Positions 26,052 to 35,106 of a stretch of DNA of 64,000 nucleotides are shown here, piece by piece; the first letter of the stretch is position 1, and each line of letters begins with the position of its first letter. The notes beneath the pieces were generated by a model, which was not told where the DNA came from, did no database searches, and worked only from the letters and a program-made list of their open reading frames with translations. Position numbers and translations under genes: made by a program. Source of the DNA: a virus; the IMG/VR virus record IMGVR_UViG_3300045107_000863, positions 1 through 64,000 of that record. The stretch is one strand, 5' to 3'.

Positions 26052-26396
26052 TCAGCCCCGCAGCTCCAGCAGCGCGCTCCGCGGCCCGGGATAGACCTTG
26101 TTGGCGTGGCTCTGCGGCTGGATCTGAAAGTCGATCGGCAGACCGGTCATCTGCTGGCCGAGCGCCGCGAACGCGAGGGTGATCGCAGCCAGCCGCGGGT
26201 CGGTCTCGCTGCTGCGGAAGATGTCGCCGAACCGCTCGGCGAACTCCTCGTCGGGCAGGATCAGGCGGACGTCCACGTCCCGCCAGTCCTTCCGGTCGAG
26301 CGACGAACCAACCTGGTATGGGACGTGGCCGAAGTAGTCGCGGACGATCACGCCGAACTTCGTCAGCCAGATGCCGGCCGGCATGCCCGTACTCAC
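26052..26396 (-). CDS. Putative nucleotidyltransferase-fold protein (paralog 1)
   Basis: 114 residues with VGSS at 29-32, WRDVDVRLILP with D40 and D42, and LPIDFQIQ with D89. This GS, DxD, D pattern is the minimal signature of the polymerase-beta-type nucleotidyltransferase fold. No further domain is present, so substrate and activity are unknown. A related protein is encoded at 55418-55828. It lies between the SAP-domain and MuF-like genes, so it may be packaged. Confidence 0.55.
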   Translation of the reverse strand: MSTGMPAGIWLTKFGVIVRDYFGHVPYQVGSSLDRKDWRDVDVRLILPDEEFAERFGDIFRSSETDPRLAAITLAFAALGQQMTGLPIDFQIQPQSHANKVYPGPRSALLELRG

Positions 26397-26415
26397 GTCG
26401 CCCCTCCCAGCTCGC

Positions 26416-26835
26416 TCAGCGCAGTGCGTCCTGGGCCAGCGTCCCCGCCGCCGCCGACAGCATCCGAAGGTCCCGCAGCACGTCCTCGACGTGACCGCGC
26501 ACCCGACGCGACGTGGCCGCGAGAACCGCCGACCGCGGATCGTCGACCGTCGACTCGAAGTCCGACAGCGGCTCCGTGATCTCCTTCGTGAGCTGCTCGC
26601 TCATCTCGTCGGTCAGGGCGCGCAGCCGGTCGGCGAACGCCAGCGTCTCGTCGACGTTGACGGTCCGGTCGTCGGCCAGCAGCGCGTTGCCGCGCACCTT
26701 CTTCGCGGTCGCCTGCTCCGCGTCGGCGTCCTCGAGGCGGGCGATCAGCTCCGCCTTCGTGCCCGACGTCTGCAGGTCCCGCTTCACGGCCTGCTCGCGC
26801 AGCTTGTCCGCGTTCAGCTCGTCGTACTTGCCCAT
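26416..26835 (-). CDS. SAP-like domain protein
   Basis: 139 residues. The N-terminal 40 residues (LNADKLREQAVKRDLQTSG then KAELIARLEDAD) form a SAP-type DNA-binding helix pair, and the rest is charged and helical. It is next to the portal gene; such proteins are common there and may bind phage DNA or serve as an injected or portal-associated factor. Confidence 0.65.
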   Translation of the reverse strand: MGKYDELNADKLREQAVKRDLQTSGTKAELIARLEDADAEQATAKKVRGNALLADDRTVNVDETLAFADRLRALTDEMSEQLTKEITEPLSDFESTVDDPRSAVLAATSRRVRGHVEDVLRDLRMLSAAAGTLAQDALR

Positions 26836-26858
26836 GTCTCTACCTCCGGTTCGCCTGG

Positions 26859-28781
26859 TCACTTCCGCTTGCTGCGCCGGCCGGGCCAGCGGCCCGTCGC
26901 GTCGTGGTAGTAGGTGGCGCACAACCCTTCCGGGTCGGTCACGTACTTCCCGAGGTGGGCGACGCAGCGTTTGAACGCGCCCGGCGCGCCCCACGCGACC
27001 TTCCCGGCCCCGGGCCCCGCCACCCAGTACTGGTGCAGGTCCTTGTCGGAGCGAGCCGCGCGCAGGTCGTACAGCACGTTCGGTACCGCCGGCATGCCGG
27101 CGTCAGCCGCTTCGGCGGTGGGATCGTCGGGCGGATCCACCGGGTCCACCGGGTCGCCGTCGTCCAGCTCGCCGTCCGGGACCATCGACCCCGGGCTGGC
27201 GTCGGCCGGGTCCTGGCCGGCGCGCTGCCGGTCCGCCGCCGCCTGGCCGCCACCCAGAGGTGGGCCCGCCGGCCACTCGAAGTTCCCGTCCTCGTCGAGT
27301 AACTGCTCCACGATCTTGTCGACCTGCCGCACACCGATCGCCGTCAGCATCAGCCGCAGCACCACCTCAGGCGGCACCGTGCCCGTGTCCGACGCCGTCT
27401 TGATTGCCTGAACGACCTTCGTCACGTCGGTGTCGTCGAGGTCCGGCCAGTCGATGTCGATCGTCAGGTCCGTGTCCCCCGCGAGGGCGACCTGCTCCCG
27501 GCCCGTCCAGTTGTCCCGGCGGATCACCCCGCGCAGCGGACCGGACACCGCCCGGACCGCTTCGGTGATGACGTACAGCAGGATCCGCTGATAGGCAGCC
27601 GCCCACAGGTCCCGCCGCTGCCCCATTGCCAACTCGGTCGGCTGGTCCAGTGTCTCGGCGACCGCCCGGGCCCCGGTCTGGCCGGGGTCGGCGAGCAGCA
27701 TCGTCACCGGCACGTCCAACGCCGACGCGACCATCGTCGCCAGAGGCCGACCCGAGTCCGCGTCGATCGTCGCACCCGACTTGGAGATCGCCTCCAACTG
27801 AACGTCCGGCCCCAGCACCGCGGTGCCGCCGGCCAGCATCGGCTCACCGGTGCTCGGGTCCCGGCCCGGACCCTGCGCCACCCGCGCCTTCACCGCGTTC
27901 GCCTTCCGGCCCGGGGTGGTGGCCTTCCACGCGTACCGGGACAGGGCGCGCATCAAACGCGCCCAATCCTCCAGGAACTCCTTGTACGCCTTCGCCCAGT
28001 CGATCGCCGCATACGCGTCGGGGATACCACGGTCCCAGCCGTGCGGCCGGTTCGCCGCCACATGCAGCACCGGGGACTCCCACCGCACCGGCTGCCGGCC
28101 GATCTGCCGGGGGCGGGTCGCCGGCCGGTAGTCGACCGCCGGGTAGTACGCCTCCAGCGTGTCGTGGGTGACGCTCCCGGTCACCGGGTCGAGGGTTTGC
28201 CGCACCCACCGCCGGTGGTAGTACCACGGCTCCGTGCGGTCCTCCGGGTTCGTGACCACCCGCACGATCTCGTCGGCGCCGATGGTGCGGACCTGCACCT
28301 GCCCCGTCGACGGGCGGGTGAACAAGGTCAGGAACACCTCACCGTCGGTGCCGAGCGCGTGTTCCAACTGGTCCCGCGCCTCCGCGCCCGTGACGGCCCG
28401 CTGGTTCGCCGGGTCGGTCAGGAAGTCGTTGATGACCTTCTGCACGTCCTGCTCACCGGGCTGCCGGCCGTTCGCCCGGGCCGAGATTTCCACGCCCTGG
28501 CCCCACACGTACGCGCTGCGTAGGTTCAGGCCACGGCGGATCAGCGGCGACTTGATCGCGTACAGGCGGCAGATGGCCCGCAGCCGCACCATGCCCTCGG
28601 CGGAGAACTCCTGCTCGGCGTTCGCGAGGACCGCGATCCAGCCGGGCTCGTTCAGGGACCGCTCCAGGTCGGCGACGGACTCCGACAGGAGCTGGTTGTT
28701 GCCGACCTGCTGGGTGAGCTGCTCCGACAGCTGCCGGACCTCGGCCCGCAACTCCCGGGTCTCGGTAAAGGGAATCCGCAT
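26859..28781 (-). CDS. Portal protein
   Basis: 640 residues, directly after the large terminase gene. It has a helical N-terminus, IKSPLIRRGLNLRSAYVWGQG, and a central clip/stem region around HVAANRPHGWDRGIPDAY, typical of SPP1-like portals. The C-terminus beyond about 525 is acidic and proline-rich and ends in a basic cysteine-containing domain. The portal forms the dodecameric DNA channel. ATG 28781. Confidence 0.85.
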   Translation of the reverse strand: MRIPFTETRELRAEVRQLSEQLTQQVGNNQLLSESVADLERSLNEPGWIAVLANAEQEFSAEGMVRLRAICRLYAIKSPLIRRGLNLRSAYVWGQGVEISARANGRQPGEQDVQKVINDFLTDPANQRAVTGAEARDQLEHALGTDGEVFLTLFTRPSTGQVQVRTIGADEIVRVVTNPEDRTEPWYYHRRWVRQTLDPVTGSVTHDTLEAYYPAVDYRPATRPRQIGRQPVRWESPVLHVAANRPHGWDRGIPDAYAAIDWAKAYKEFLEDWARLMRALSRYAWKATTPGRKANAVKARVAQGPGRDPSTGEPMLAGGTAVLGPDVQLEAISKSGATIDADSGRPLATMVASALDVPVTMLLADPGQTGARAVAETLDQPTELAMGQRRDLWAAAYQRILLYVITEAVRAVSGPLRGVIRRDNWTGREQVALAGDTDLTIDIDWPDLDDTDVTKVVQAIKTASDTGTVPPEVVLRLMLTAIGVRQVDKIVEQLLDEDGNFEWPAGPPLGGGQAAADRQRAGQDPADASPGSMVPDGELDDGDPVDPVDPPDDPTAEAADAGMPAVPNVLYDLRAARSDKDLHQYWVAGPGAGKVAWGAPGAFKRCVAHLGKYVTDPEGLCATYYHDATGRWPGRRSKRK

Positions 28782-28796
28782 GAAGGCCGGACCCCC

Positions 28797-31439
28797 TTAC
28801 ACCGGTGAGATGCCGAACCCGTCGTCTTCTTCGTCCTCGACGACCTGATCCGGCAGCGGCGTCGCCACAGCGGTCAGCGTCAGCGCGTCCGCCCGGTCCG
28901 GGGATGGCAGGCCCCGCTTCTTCATGTCCGCCTTCGACTCGATCTGAATCTGCTGCCGGGCCGTGTACTTGTACTTCATCGCCCCCAACTGGGCGGCCAG
29001 GTCGTCGTCGTTCGGGTCGATGTCGATGTCGCCGGCCTCGAAGCGTTCCCGGACCGCCCACCACCACTCGGCGCGGGCGTTGAGGAAGTGCTCCGAGTCG
29101 ACAGCCCTGCCGCCGGCCTGCATGTCGACAACGTCGTGGCCGAGCTGCACCAGCTGGTCGACGACACCGCCGCCGACACCCACACCGTCGACGCGGATCT
29201 CATCCACGTGGTGTTCGGTCTTCGCGACGATCACCTTGCTGGTGGTGTCGGTGGTGGCCTGCATGGCGTGGTCACCGACGATGCGGGCGACGGGGCCGCG
29301 GCGCAGGCAGAACACCGTGCGGTCGGAGCCGTAGCGGGCGACGTCGACGCCGAGGATCGACCACGGCCCCGGCTCGCACGAGCGGTCCTGGGCGGCGGCG
29401 ATCCACGCGGGTGGGATCAGCACGTCCTCGCCGATGTCCGGGAACTCGCCGAGGACCTTCGACGTGAAGCGCGGCGAGGTGACGCCCCAGCGGCGCATCT
29501 TGTCCGCGACCCACTCCGGGTCGAGCATGAGCGGCCGCAGGCCGTCGGGCACGAACTCGTCGGACGGGCCCAGCCCGAGCCGCTCGAACAACTCCGGCAG
29601 GCCGGGCTGCTCGGCGATCCGCTCGGCGGTCATGTTCGGTGTTTCGAGGCCGGAGATGCGGATGACGTTCCAGCCGGAGCCGGGCTTGCACACCTCGTTG
29701 AACTCCGTCGACGGGTCGTCGGGGTTCCCGATCGCGAGGATGCGGCAGTCGGCGTTCGTGGTGATGGCCTCGACGGCGGTGTACAGCTGGGTGGGGATGC
29801 CGCACGCCTCGTCGAGGATGACCAGCACGTACCGACGGTGGATGCCTTGGAAGCCGTGCTCGTCGGTGTCGGCGGGTTTCCGGCCGAACCCGATGAGGGT
29901 GCCGTCGTCGAGTTTCCACTCGTCGGACTGCAACACCCGGCCGGGCAGCGGCTCGCCGCGGCCGGCGGCTTTCTTCGCGGCGGCGCGGATCTCTTCCCAC
30001 AGGATCGCGTGGACCTGCTTGTAGGTGGGTGCCGTGGACACGACGATCGCCTCACCGGGCGGGTGGGTGTCAAGCCACCAGGCGGCGATACGGGACGCGA
30101 TCCAGCTGTTGTGCTCGACGAACGTGGTGAGGAACGTGTGGTACGTCTCGACCGAGATCACCACCGTGGGCAGGTCGCCCATCGGCTCGACCTCGGCCAC
30201 CGTCTCCCACCGGTACCCGGCAGGGCACTCCCGGCGCATCCACCGCGACGGGCGCTGTGACCGGCTGGCGACCTCAACGACCTGCGCAACGGCCGCTTCC
30301 TTGCCGAAAATCCCGACGACCTCAGCGAACCGGATCTGATCCTCGGCTCGGTTGACGGCCCACTCCCATGCGTCGAACGTCTTGCCGTCTAGCTTGATCG
30401 CGCGGCGGCGCGTCTGACCGACAACGCCGAGGCGCAGCGCGGCCAGCTCGACCTCGCGGATCAGCTGCTCGGACGCCAAGGTGATGCCGATCTGCGCGCG
30501 CTCGCTGCCCCGGTCGTTGCGGACGTAGGCGTATCCGTCGCACGCGAACAGCCGATTCAGGAACAGCGCCAGTTTCTCGTCTGGGAGTTGCCACGCGGCG
30601 ACCGGGAACCGCTTTTCCTTGGCGCGGACGCCGAACATTCCGTGCTCGCGGACAAGGTTGAGCACCGGGTTCGACCCGGCTCGGCCCGAGCGACCGCCGG
30701 CTGCATGGATGGTGACCGTGTACTTGCTCGACGGCGTGCGGTCGACCCGGCCCCCGAGGCGAACGGCCACCTCGCAGAACTCGTCCATCGCTGGACCAGC
30801 CTGCTGGGTGAAGCAGATTTCCCGTGTGGTGCCGCCATCGCCGAGCAGATAGGCGAGCAGCTTGATCTGGTCGTCGGTCAACGGCGACGGCCGCTGCGGC
30901 ATGTTCAGCCGCTCGGGAACCAAGACCAGGTCGCCAGGCTTGACGTCCTCGGTGTTCGTCCATCCGATCGAGGTCACGACAGAGCGGTTACCCGGTCCAC
31001 CGCCGGTCCGCTTGCCGAGAAACAGGGGGTGGTTCCCGGTGCGGATAACCTCACGGCCGTGCTTGGTGCGTACCCGGTACGTCGGCTTGACGCCGTTGTC
31101 GGTGGCCCATGCCGTGGTCGGGATTTGCTGGCCGTCGGGCGCGAAGGCAAGAACCTGGAACGTGGTGCCAACGAGGTCAGTGGCCTTCATGAGGCGACCA
31201 TCGGCGAGGGGAATCACGCTCTCACTATATACGCACTTGCCGGCGTTGTGGCACGACTTCACGGCGGTGCGCCGGTTGTCCCGCACGCTCTCGGCGATCT
31301 GCCGCTGCTTGGACCACAGGAACTCACCGAGCCGGTTCTGACACCAGCCGACGGGGTCGGCGAGGTACGGCGACGGTGGCTTCGGCTTGAACCGTTCGGC
31401 GGCCTCGGCCCAAGCCATGCTGATGTCGAGCAGGGTCAC
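28797..31439 (-). CDS. Terminase large subunit with intein
   Basis: 880 residues from GTG at 31439; without residues 69-444 the mature protein is 504 residues, a normal size. The spliced P-loop reads SCHNAGKS. Walker B is VLVILDEACG, and the C-terminal RNase H-like nuclease has GVDVARYGSDRTV and DSEHFLNARAEWWW. The enzyme cuts and pumps concatemer DNA into proheads through the portal encoded next. The intein splits the P-loop between K and S, so splicing is needed for ATPase activity. Confidence 0.9.
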   Translation of the reverse strand: MTLLDISMAWAEAAERFKPKPPSPYLADPVGWCQNRLGEFLWSKQRQIAESVRDNRRTAVKSCHNAGKCVYSESVIPLADGRLMKATDLVGTTFQVLAFAPDGQQIPTTAWATDNGVKPTYRVRTKHGREVIRTGNHPLFLGKRTGGGPGNRSVVTSIGWTNTEDVKPGDLVLVPERLNMPQRPSPLTDDQIKLLAYLLGDGGTTREICFTQQAGPAMDEFCEVAVRLGGRVDRTPSSKYTVTIHAAGGRSGRAGSNPVLNLVREHGMFGVRAKEKRFPVAAWQLPDEKLALFLNRLFACDGYAYVRNDRGSERAQIGITLASEQLIREVELAALRLGVVGQTRRRAIKLDGKTFDAWEWAVNRAEDQIRFAEVVGIFGKEAAVAQVVEVASRSQRPSRWMRRECPAGYRWETVAEVEPMGDLPTVVISVETYHTFLTTFVEHNSWIASRIAAWWLDTHPPGEAIVVSTAPTYKQVHAILWEEIRAAAKKAAGRGEPLPGRVLQSDEWKLDDGTLIGFGRKPADTDEHGFQGIHRRYVLVILDEACGIPTQLYTAVEAITTNADCRILAIGNPDDPSTEFNEVCKPGSGWNVIRISGLETPNMTAERIAEQPGLPELFERLGLGPSDEFVPDGLRPLMLDPEWVADKMRRWGVTSPRFTSKVLGEFPDIGEDVLIPPAWIAAAQDRSCEPGPWSILGVDVARYGSDRTVFCLRRGPVARIVGDHAMQATTDTTSKVIVAKTEHHVDEIRVDGVGVGGGVVDQLVQLGHDVVDMQAGGRAVDSEHFLNARAEWWWAVRERFEAGDIDIDPNDDDLAAQLGAMKYKYTARQQIQIESKADMKKRGLPSPDRADALTLTAVATPLPDQVVEDEEDDGFGISPV
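30108..31235 (-). mobile_element. Intein with LAGLIDADG endonuclease in the large terminase
   Basis: 376 residues beginning with C69 and ending VEHN (H443, N444), followed by extein serine. Splicing motifs: block A with CVYSESVIPL, block B TGNH (T134, H137), block F ISVETYHTF. Two dodecapeptide motifs, LAYLLGDGG at 195-203 and LNRLFACDG at 294-302, mark a homing endonuclease that could spread it to intein-free alleles. Confidence 0.92.
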
Positions 31440-31552
31440 CGTTCACCCCCGCGTGCTGGCCTGCTCCTCATGCTCACCGGCCAACCGAGCAGCGACCCGA
31501 CCAGCATCACCCAGGCGGCGATCGTGCGGGCACGCCGGAACCGCTGCTGCAC
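31436..31552 (-). CDS. 38-residue membrane peptide before the terminase
   Basis: GTG at 31552 has CGGAGGGGG upstream, and the stop overlaps the terminase start as GTGA. The product has a basic N-terminus, one hydrophobic span (TIAAWVMLVGSLLGWPVSM) and a basic tail. It may be a real small protein or mainly a coupling leader for the terminase. Confidence 0.5.
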   Translation of the reverse strand: MQQRFRRARTIAAWVMLVGSLLGWPVSMRSRPARGGER

Positions 31553-31567
31553 CGGCGCCCCCTCCGG

Positions 31568-31864
31568 TCAGGGCGCGTCGGCCAGGGCGCGGTCGGGCTT
31601 GCGGTCCAGCGCCGCCCAGTCCCGCTGCTTGCGGTACGACTTCGGGGAGCGCCTGGTTGCGGCCTCGGCCTTCGCCCCGTCCAGGTAGCGGAAGCGGCGG
31701 TGACCGCGCCAGTTCCGGTCGGCGAGGGGCAGGAACACGCGTACGCCGTTCCGGTCGAGGTAGCCGTCGGTGTGCCAGCGGTTGACGAGCTGCGCGGACA
31801 CGCCGAGCGCCTTGCCCATCTCGGCGGCGGTCAGCTTCGCGTCAGGGTCAGCGGTCAGCCGCAC
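31568..31864 (-). CDS. Small HTH protein
   Basis: 98 residues from GTG at 31864; upstream in-frame codons run through a terminator hairpin and are not used. LTAAEMGKALGVSAQLVNRWHTDGYLD is a MerR/excisionase-type winged helix, followed by FRYLDGAKAEA and a basic tail. DNA binding is likely. It precedes the large terminase, so a packaging (small-terminase-like) role and a regulatory role are both possible. Confidence 0.65.
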   Translation of the reverse strand: MRLTADPDAKLTAAEMGKALGVSAQLVNRWHTDGYLDRNGVRVFLPLADRNWRGHRRFRYLDGAKAEAATRRSPKSYRKQRDWAALDRKPDRALADAP

Positions 31865-31884
31865 CGGCCACCCCCTCAGATGCG

Positions 31885-31923
31885 ACGAAGCCCCGCACGC
31901 CGGGATGGGCTGCGGGGCTTCGT
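31885..31923 (-). terminator. Hairpin terminator
   Basis: Perfect 13-base stem (ACGAAGCCCCGCA at 31885-31897 and complement 31911-31923). It lies between the zinc-ribbon gene stop (31995) and the HTH/terminase genes, so it separates or attenuates the upstream transcript from the late packaging genes. Confidence 0.75.
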
Positions 31924-31994
31924 GACGTTCAGTAGGCATAGCTTCGCCGGGCACTACGTTAAATCCTCGGGTGGGATTCCGCCAGTGCCAGTGA

Positions 31995-33008
31995 TCACAC
32001 CGCCCGAAGATCAGCCGTTCGGCGGGGCCGAAGCCGCATCAGGTCGGCCACCTCCTCCGGCGCACGCGCGGACCGCTCGTCGGCGGCCTCGGCCTTCACC
32101 AGGTCCCGGTACTGGCCGATCGTGAACACCTTCAGGCAGTCCGGGTTTTGGCATTCCACGTCCCCGGTGCCGTCCTGCCGGCGGAACAGCATCCGCAGGT
32201 CGCAGCGGTCACACGGCACGCCCTCGCACTGCTCGGCTTCGGGGTCGAAGTCGCCGAGGGCCCCCATCATCTGCCCGCGCACCCGCTGGACGGCGGCGGC
32301 GAACGCGTCGATGCCGGGGTGGTGGTCGCACGCCCAGTCGAGGCGCTTGCCCAACCAGTCCACGAGGTGGGGGATGGTGGGGGTGGGCCGCCAGCGGGCG
32401 CCGGGCGCACCGGCGTCGATCCACGCCCGCACTTCCTGGTCGAGGACCTGCGCGACGGGCACCTCACCGATCTGGTCGCCGGCGGGAACCATCACCTTGT
32501 GGCCGTTCGGGTCACGGCGGGGCTGCCTGTCCAGGACGGTGAACCGGTCGGTGACGTGCTGGAAGTCGCGGTGGAGGGTGACGGTGCCGTCGCCGTTGTC
32601 GACGAGCCGGTCGGCGGCTTGGAACCGGGTGTGGTTGACGGTGACCGGGGTCAACGCGCTGGCCTGCACCCAGTTGTCGCCGGTGGTGTCGATGGGTCGG
32701 CCGCCGTCGCGGACCACGTCGCCGAGGAGGTCGTGGATGTGGAGGTCGATCGGGACGGGTGCCTCGTCGGCGCCGCCGGTGACGATGATGTCGGGGGCGA
32801 GGGACGGGGCGGGCCCGGCGGCGAGTGGGGTGTGGGCGGTGTCGGCGGCGGGGATGAGTTCGCCGGCGAGCCGGTCGGCGAGGTCGGGGATGCTGGCGAG
32901 GGCGAGGGGCAGCCAGTTGCGGCAGGGGTCGCAGACTTGGCCGCTGTCGCGGGGCCGTTTCTGGCAGACGGCGCAGTCGGTGTCGGTCGGGTGGTCCTCG
33001 TGGGTCAT
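31995..33008 (-). CDS. Hypothetical zinc-ribbon protein
   Basis: 337 residues. Cysteine pairs near the N-terminus (CAVCQKRP, CDPC) and near the C-terminus (CDRCDLRM, CQNPDCLKVF) suggest two zinc ribbons flanking a mixed middle region with WLGKRLDWACDHHP. It is typical of uncharacterised proteins in actinobacterial phages. Its ATG overlaps the stop of the IS-split gene as ATGA, so disruption upstream may reduce its coupled translation. Confidence 0.6.
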   Translation of the reverse strand: MTHEDHPTDTDCAVCQKRPRDSGQVCDPCRNWLPLALASIPDLADRLAGELIPAADTAHTPLAAGPAPSLAPDIIVTGGADEAPVPIDLHIHDLLGDVVRDGGRPIDTTGDNWVQASALTPVTVNHTRFQAADRLVDNGDGTVTLHRDFQHVTDRFTVLDRQPRRDPNGHKVMVPAGDQIGEVPVAQVLDQEVRAWIDAGAPGARWRPTPTIPHLVDWLGKRLDWACDHHPGIDAFAAAVQRVRGQMMGALGDFDPEAEQCEGVPCDRCDLRMLFRRQDGTGDVECQNPDCLKVFTIGQYRDLVKAEAADERSARAPEEVADLMRLRPRRTADLRAV

Positions 33009-33117
33009 GGCCGCCACTCCTCGAGGTATCCTGGCCGGTCGGCGTACGGCAGGGCCAGCAGGCGCACGGTCGAGCAGGGTTCCGCCTTCAAGCATCCCTC
33101 GCATCTGAGGTCGACGA

Positions 33118-33250
33118 ATTGACATCCTCTCCGCCCTAAAGGACGGAGATTCCCTCCACGCTGCGCGTGGAACACGCGACGTCCGGGTGGGTTACCGCTT
33201 CTCTGCGCGCCGCCGAGACGAGTCCCGGTCTTACATGCGCTCCACGGTCG
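33118..33250 (-). ncRNA. Possible omega RNA at the TnpB end
   Basis: In IS200/IS605 elements the TnpB guide RNA spans the 3' end of tnpB and the element end, with the guide taken from flanking DNA. Here this segment includes two hairpins (33131-33146 and about 33155-33169). Assigned by analogy; boundaries are approximate. Confidence 0.35.
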
Positions 33251-34377
33251 TTTGAGTTGTCCGCCTGTCCGGCGGCCAACACGTTCTTCGCGGCGTTGTG
33301 ATCGCGATCGTGGGTGCTGCCACACGGGCACGCCCACGATCGGATCGACAGATCCATCTTCTCGTTGATCCGGCCGCAGTCCGAGCACATCTTCGTGCTG
33401 GGGAACCAGCGGTCGACCCTGGCGAAGGTCCGCCCGTACCGGGCGGCCTTGTACTCCAACATGCCCGTGAACGACGCCCAACCGGCGTCGTGCACGGACT
33501 TCGCGAGCCGGGTCCGGCCGAGACCGACGACGCACAGGTCCTCGACATAGATCGCTTGGTTCTCGCGAACTACGTTCGTGGAGAGTTTGTGCTGCCAGTC
33601 CCGCCGGGTGTCGGCCACCCGGGCGTGCGCCCGAGCGACCTTCACGACGGCCTTTTTGCGGTTCTGACTCCCGCGCTGCTTGCGGGAGAGAGCCTGTTGC
33701 AGCCGCTTGAGCTTGCGGGCCGCGCGGCGCAGAAACTTCGGTGCCGCGACCTTCGTGCCGTCCGACAGGACTGCGAAGTGGGTCAGGCCCAGGTCGATGC
33801 CAACCTCGGATTCGACCGGCGGCAACGCCTCGTCCGTCACCTGCACAACGAACGAGGCGAAGTACCGGCCAGCCGCATCCCGGATGATCGCCACACTCGA
33901 CGGATCGGAGGGCAGCGCCCGCGACCAGCGGACCGGCAGGTCGCCGATCTTCGGCAGCCGCAGGCGGCCGTTGTCGAGGACCTTGAACCGGGAGTTCTTC
34001 GTGAACCGGATCGCCTGCCGGTTGTCCTTGCGGGACCGGAACCTCGGCGGGGCCACCTTGCGGCCCTTGCGCTTGCCCGTGATCGAGGCGAAGAAGTTGC
34101 GGTACGCCGTGTTGAGGTCCGCCAGTGCCTGCTGCAACACGACCGACGACACCTCGCCCAGCCACGCCCGTTCCGGCGTTGCCTTCGCCTCGGTGATCAG
34201 GCGGCGGGACAGTTCGCCGTCCGAGATGTACTTCTCGCCCGCCTCCCGGGCCTGCTGGCGCAGCCTGAGTCCGTCGTTGAACACCACCCGCGCACACCCG
34301 AACGCCCGAGCCAGCTCGATCTGTTGGACGGGCGTCGGGTAGACGCGGAAGTTGTACCGGAGCTGCACGAGAAGCAC
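33136..34377 (-). CDS. tnpB: TnpB RNA-guided nuclease
   Basis: 413 residues from GTG at 34377. N-terminal FRVYPTPVQQ, OrfB core, and a split RuvC site with D195 in GIDLG, E279 in YVEDL and D359 in HDRDHNAAKN. The zinc finger has C331, C334, C350 and C352. All catalytic residues are present, so it is likely active. TnpB cuts DNA next to a TAM and helps the element persist after transposition. Confidence 0.9.
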   Translation of the reverse strand: MLLVQLRYNFRVYPTPVQQIELARAFGCARVVFNDGLRLRQQAREAGEKYISDGELSRRLITEAKATPERAWLGEVSSVVLQQALADLNTAYRNFFASITGKRKGRKVAPPRFRSRKDNRQAIRFTKNSRFKVLDNGRLRLPKIGDLPVRWSRALPSDPSSVAIIRDAAGRYFASFVVQVTDEALPPVESEVGIDLGLTHFAVLSDGTKVAAPKFLRRAARKLKRLQQALSRKQRGSQNRKKAVVKVARAHARVADTRRDWQHKLSTNVVRENQAIYVEDLCVVGLGRTRLAKSVHDAGWASFTGMLEYKAARYGRTFARVDRWFPSTKMCSDCGRINEKMDLSIRSWACPCGSTHDRDHNAAKNVLAAGQADNSNDRGAHVRPGLVSAARREAVTHPDVACSTRSVEGISVL

Positions 34378-34393
34378 TGTACCATGTTGGTTT

Positions 34394-34810
34394 ATGGCCG
34401 ACCTTGAAGGTATACGCACTGGTAGACACTGTGTCTTTGCTCTGCACGCTCACTTGGTCTTCGTGACGAAGTTCCGGCACCCCGTGTTCGGTGACCGGCA
34501 CCTCGCCCGAATGGAAGAGATCATGCGGGCGGTGTGCGCCGACTTCGAGACCGAGTTGGTCGAGTTCAACGGGGAGAACAACCACGTCCACCTGCTCGTC
34601 AACTTCCCGCCCAAGGTCGCCCTGGCGAAGCTGGTCAACAGCCTCAAGGGCGTGTCCAGCAGGAGGATGCGGCAGGAGTTCCCCGACCTCGTACGGCACT
34701 ACTACCGGGCCAACAAACTCTGGTCTGGTTCGTACTTCGCGGGCTCCGTCGGCGGCGCCCCGCTCTCGATCGTGAAGCAGTACATCGAGCAGCAGAACCG
34801 CCCGGTTTAA
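34394..34810 (+). CDS. tnpA: IS200/IS605 TnpA transposase
   Basis: 138 residues from ATG at 34394. The HUH motif is H64-V-H66 and the catalytic tyrosine is Y130 in IVKQYIEQQ. It is a complete Y1 single-strand transposase of normal length. It diverges from tnpB with start codons 16 bases apart. Confidence 0.92.
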   Translation: MADLEGIRTGRHCVFALHAHLVFVTKFRHPVFGDRHLARMEEIMRAVCADFETELVEFNGENNHVHLLVNFPPKVALAKLVNSLKGVSSRRMRQEFPDLVRHYYRANKLWSGSYFAGSVGGAPLSIVKQYIEQQNRPV

Positions 34811-35106
34811 GGCACTGCTCGGGCCTTGGCGGCCCTCCCAGCGCGGGCCTTCACCCCCGGCCTGAAGGCCGGAGCACTGGCCCGCCAATCCGGTAGCGGG
34901 GACAACGGCGGGCAACAGCGCCCCGCAGCGGCCGGCGGCGGCGAGCCGACCAGCAACGGCCAGCGACGCCAGCACGGTGTGGGCATAGTGCCCTCGTTCG
35001 GCCTCGTCCGGGTCGGTGTCGTCGGGCACCCACACCGGCGATTCTTCGGCGTCGACAAGCGCGCGAACAACCAACTGCACGTCGTCGTCGGTGTACGGCC
35101 TGCCCA

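Larger units (their letters stand above)
33118..34890. mobile_element. IS200/IS605-family element, TnpA and TnpB divergent
   Basis: About 1.77 kb. It encodes a Y1 HUH transposase to the right and TnpB to the left from a shared 16-base gap. Imperfect-palindromic ends fit the family: a hairpin at 33131-33146 near the TnpB end and GGCCTGAAGGCC at 34859-34870 inside the other end. Exact cleavage sites cannot be fixed without an empty-site comparison, because this family leaves no target duplication. Confidence 0.82.
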
